The position numbers and the translations under genes are program-made. Shown here piece after piece: positions 5,693 through 5,735 of a DNA stretch of 5,735 nt. Every line of letters starts with the position of its first letter. Position 1 is the first letter of the stretch. Origin of the DNA: VFZN01 sp050249615 (GTDB lineage Bacteria > Acidobacteriota > Vicinamibacteria > Vicinamibacterales > UBA2999); assembly GCA_050249615.1 (NCBI GenBank), contig JBFWQE010000243.1, positions 1 through 5,735 on the forward strand, in the 5' to 3' direction. Under the pieces are notes generated by a model. It saw only the letters and a list, made by a program, of their open reading frames with translations. It did no database searches and was not told where the DNA came from.

Positions 5693-5735
5693 CTCCGTAC
5701 AGAGCAGTCAGTACGGACCGGCTGGCGGTACGGAG
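5693..5735. repeat. Cluster of GTACGGA / TCCGTAC short repeats at the window end
   Basis: CTCCGTAC at 5693-5700 is the exact reverse complement of GTACGGAG at 5728-5735. GTACGGA also occurs at 5711-5717. The first copy can pair with either of the other two, with a 10-base or a 27-base loop, so the two hairpins are mutually exclusive. ACCG (5717-5720) and CGGT (5726-5729) add a small inner pair. Together with the adjacent hairpin this resembles a REP-like intergenic element. The element probably continues past the window. Confidence 0.45.

Noticed and set aside
5693..5735. CRISPR array or integron attC site
   Set aside because: The repeats are only 7-8 bases, with unequal short spacings and both orientations. 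No repeat-spacer periodicity, integrase or attC core is visible.
1..5735. A wholly new biological system such as defence, toxin-antitoxin or mobile element
   Set aside because: All sizeable frames with sensible protein sequence are explained by envelope or nucleotide-sugar functions. No nuclease, transposase, toxin-like small gene or structured RNA could be supported.

Overview
The window is GC-rich bacterial DNA with G/C-ending codons almost throughout. It reads as a piece of a cell-surface or exopolysaccharide locus. The composition, a large secreted multi-domain beta-sandwich protein, nucleotide-sugar enzymes and a palindromic intergenic repeat around CTGAAG suggest a soil-type Acidobacteriota such as Vicinamibacteria. 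That placement is an impression from style, not proven by any marker gene here.

Layout, all on the + strand. (1) Positions 2-79 are the last 25 codons of an upstream gene ending in a hydrophobic, membrane-type helix. (2) Positions 80-161 are a comparatively AT-rich gap with a good ribosome binding site. (3) Positions 162-3224 encode a 1020-residue secreted protein. It has a Sec signal peptide, a tandem duplication of a roughly 190-residue carbohydrate-binding-like module followed by an Ig-like domain, a third Ig-like domain, and three C-terminal fibronectin type III domains. It carries no visible cell-wall or membrane anchor. (4) Positions 3225-3316 hold a perfect 13-bp hairpin next to a -10-like hexamer. 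(5) Positions 3317-5682 are a compact three-gene run with gaps of 1 and 4 bases: an RmlC-type sugar 3,5-epimerase, a short RmlD-type 4-keto-sugar reductase, and an extended-SDR NAD-dependent epimerase/dehydratase. (6) Positions 5671-5735 hold a second perfect hairpin over the last stop codon and a cluster of GTACGGA/TCCGTAC repeats that runs into the window edge.

The three enzymes plausibly act one after another on a nucleotide-linked 4-keto-6-deoxyhexose to make a rhamnose-like or rarer deoxysugar for a surface polysaccharide. RmlA and RmlB equivalents are not in the window, so the 4-keto precursor must come from elsewhere. The secreted protein may bind or organise that polysaccharide outside the cell; this rests on proximity and fold only. 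No CRISPR array, tRNA, rRNA, transposase or clearly novel defence-type system is present. The most original items are the duplicated glycan-binding-like module and the two intergenic palindromes.
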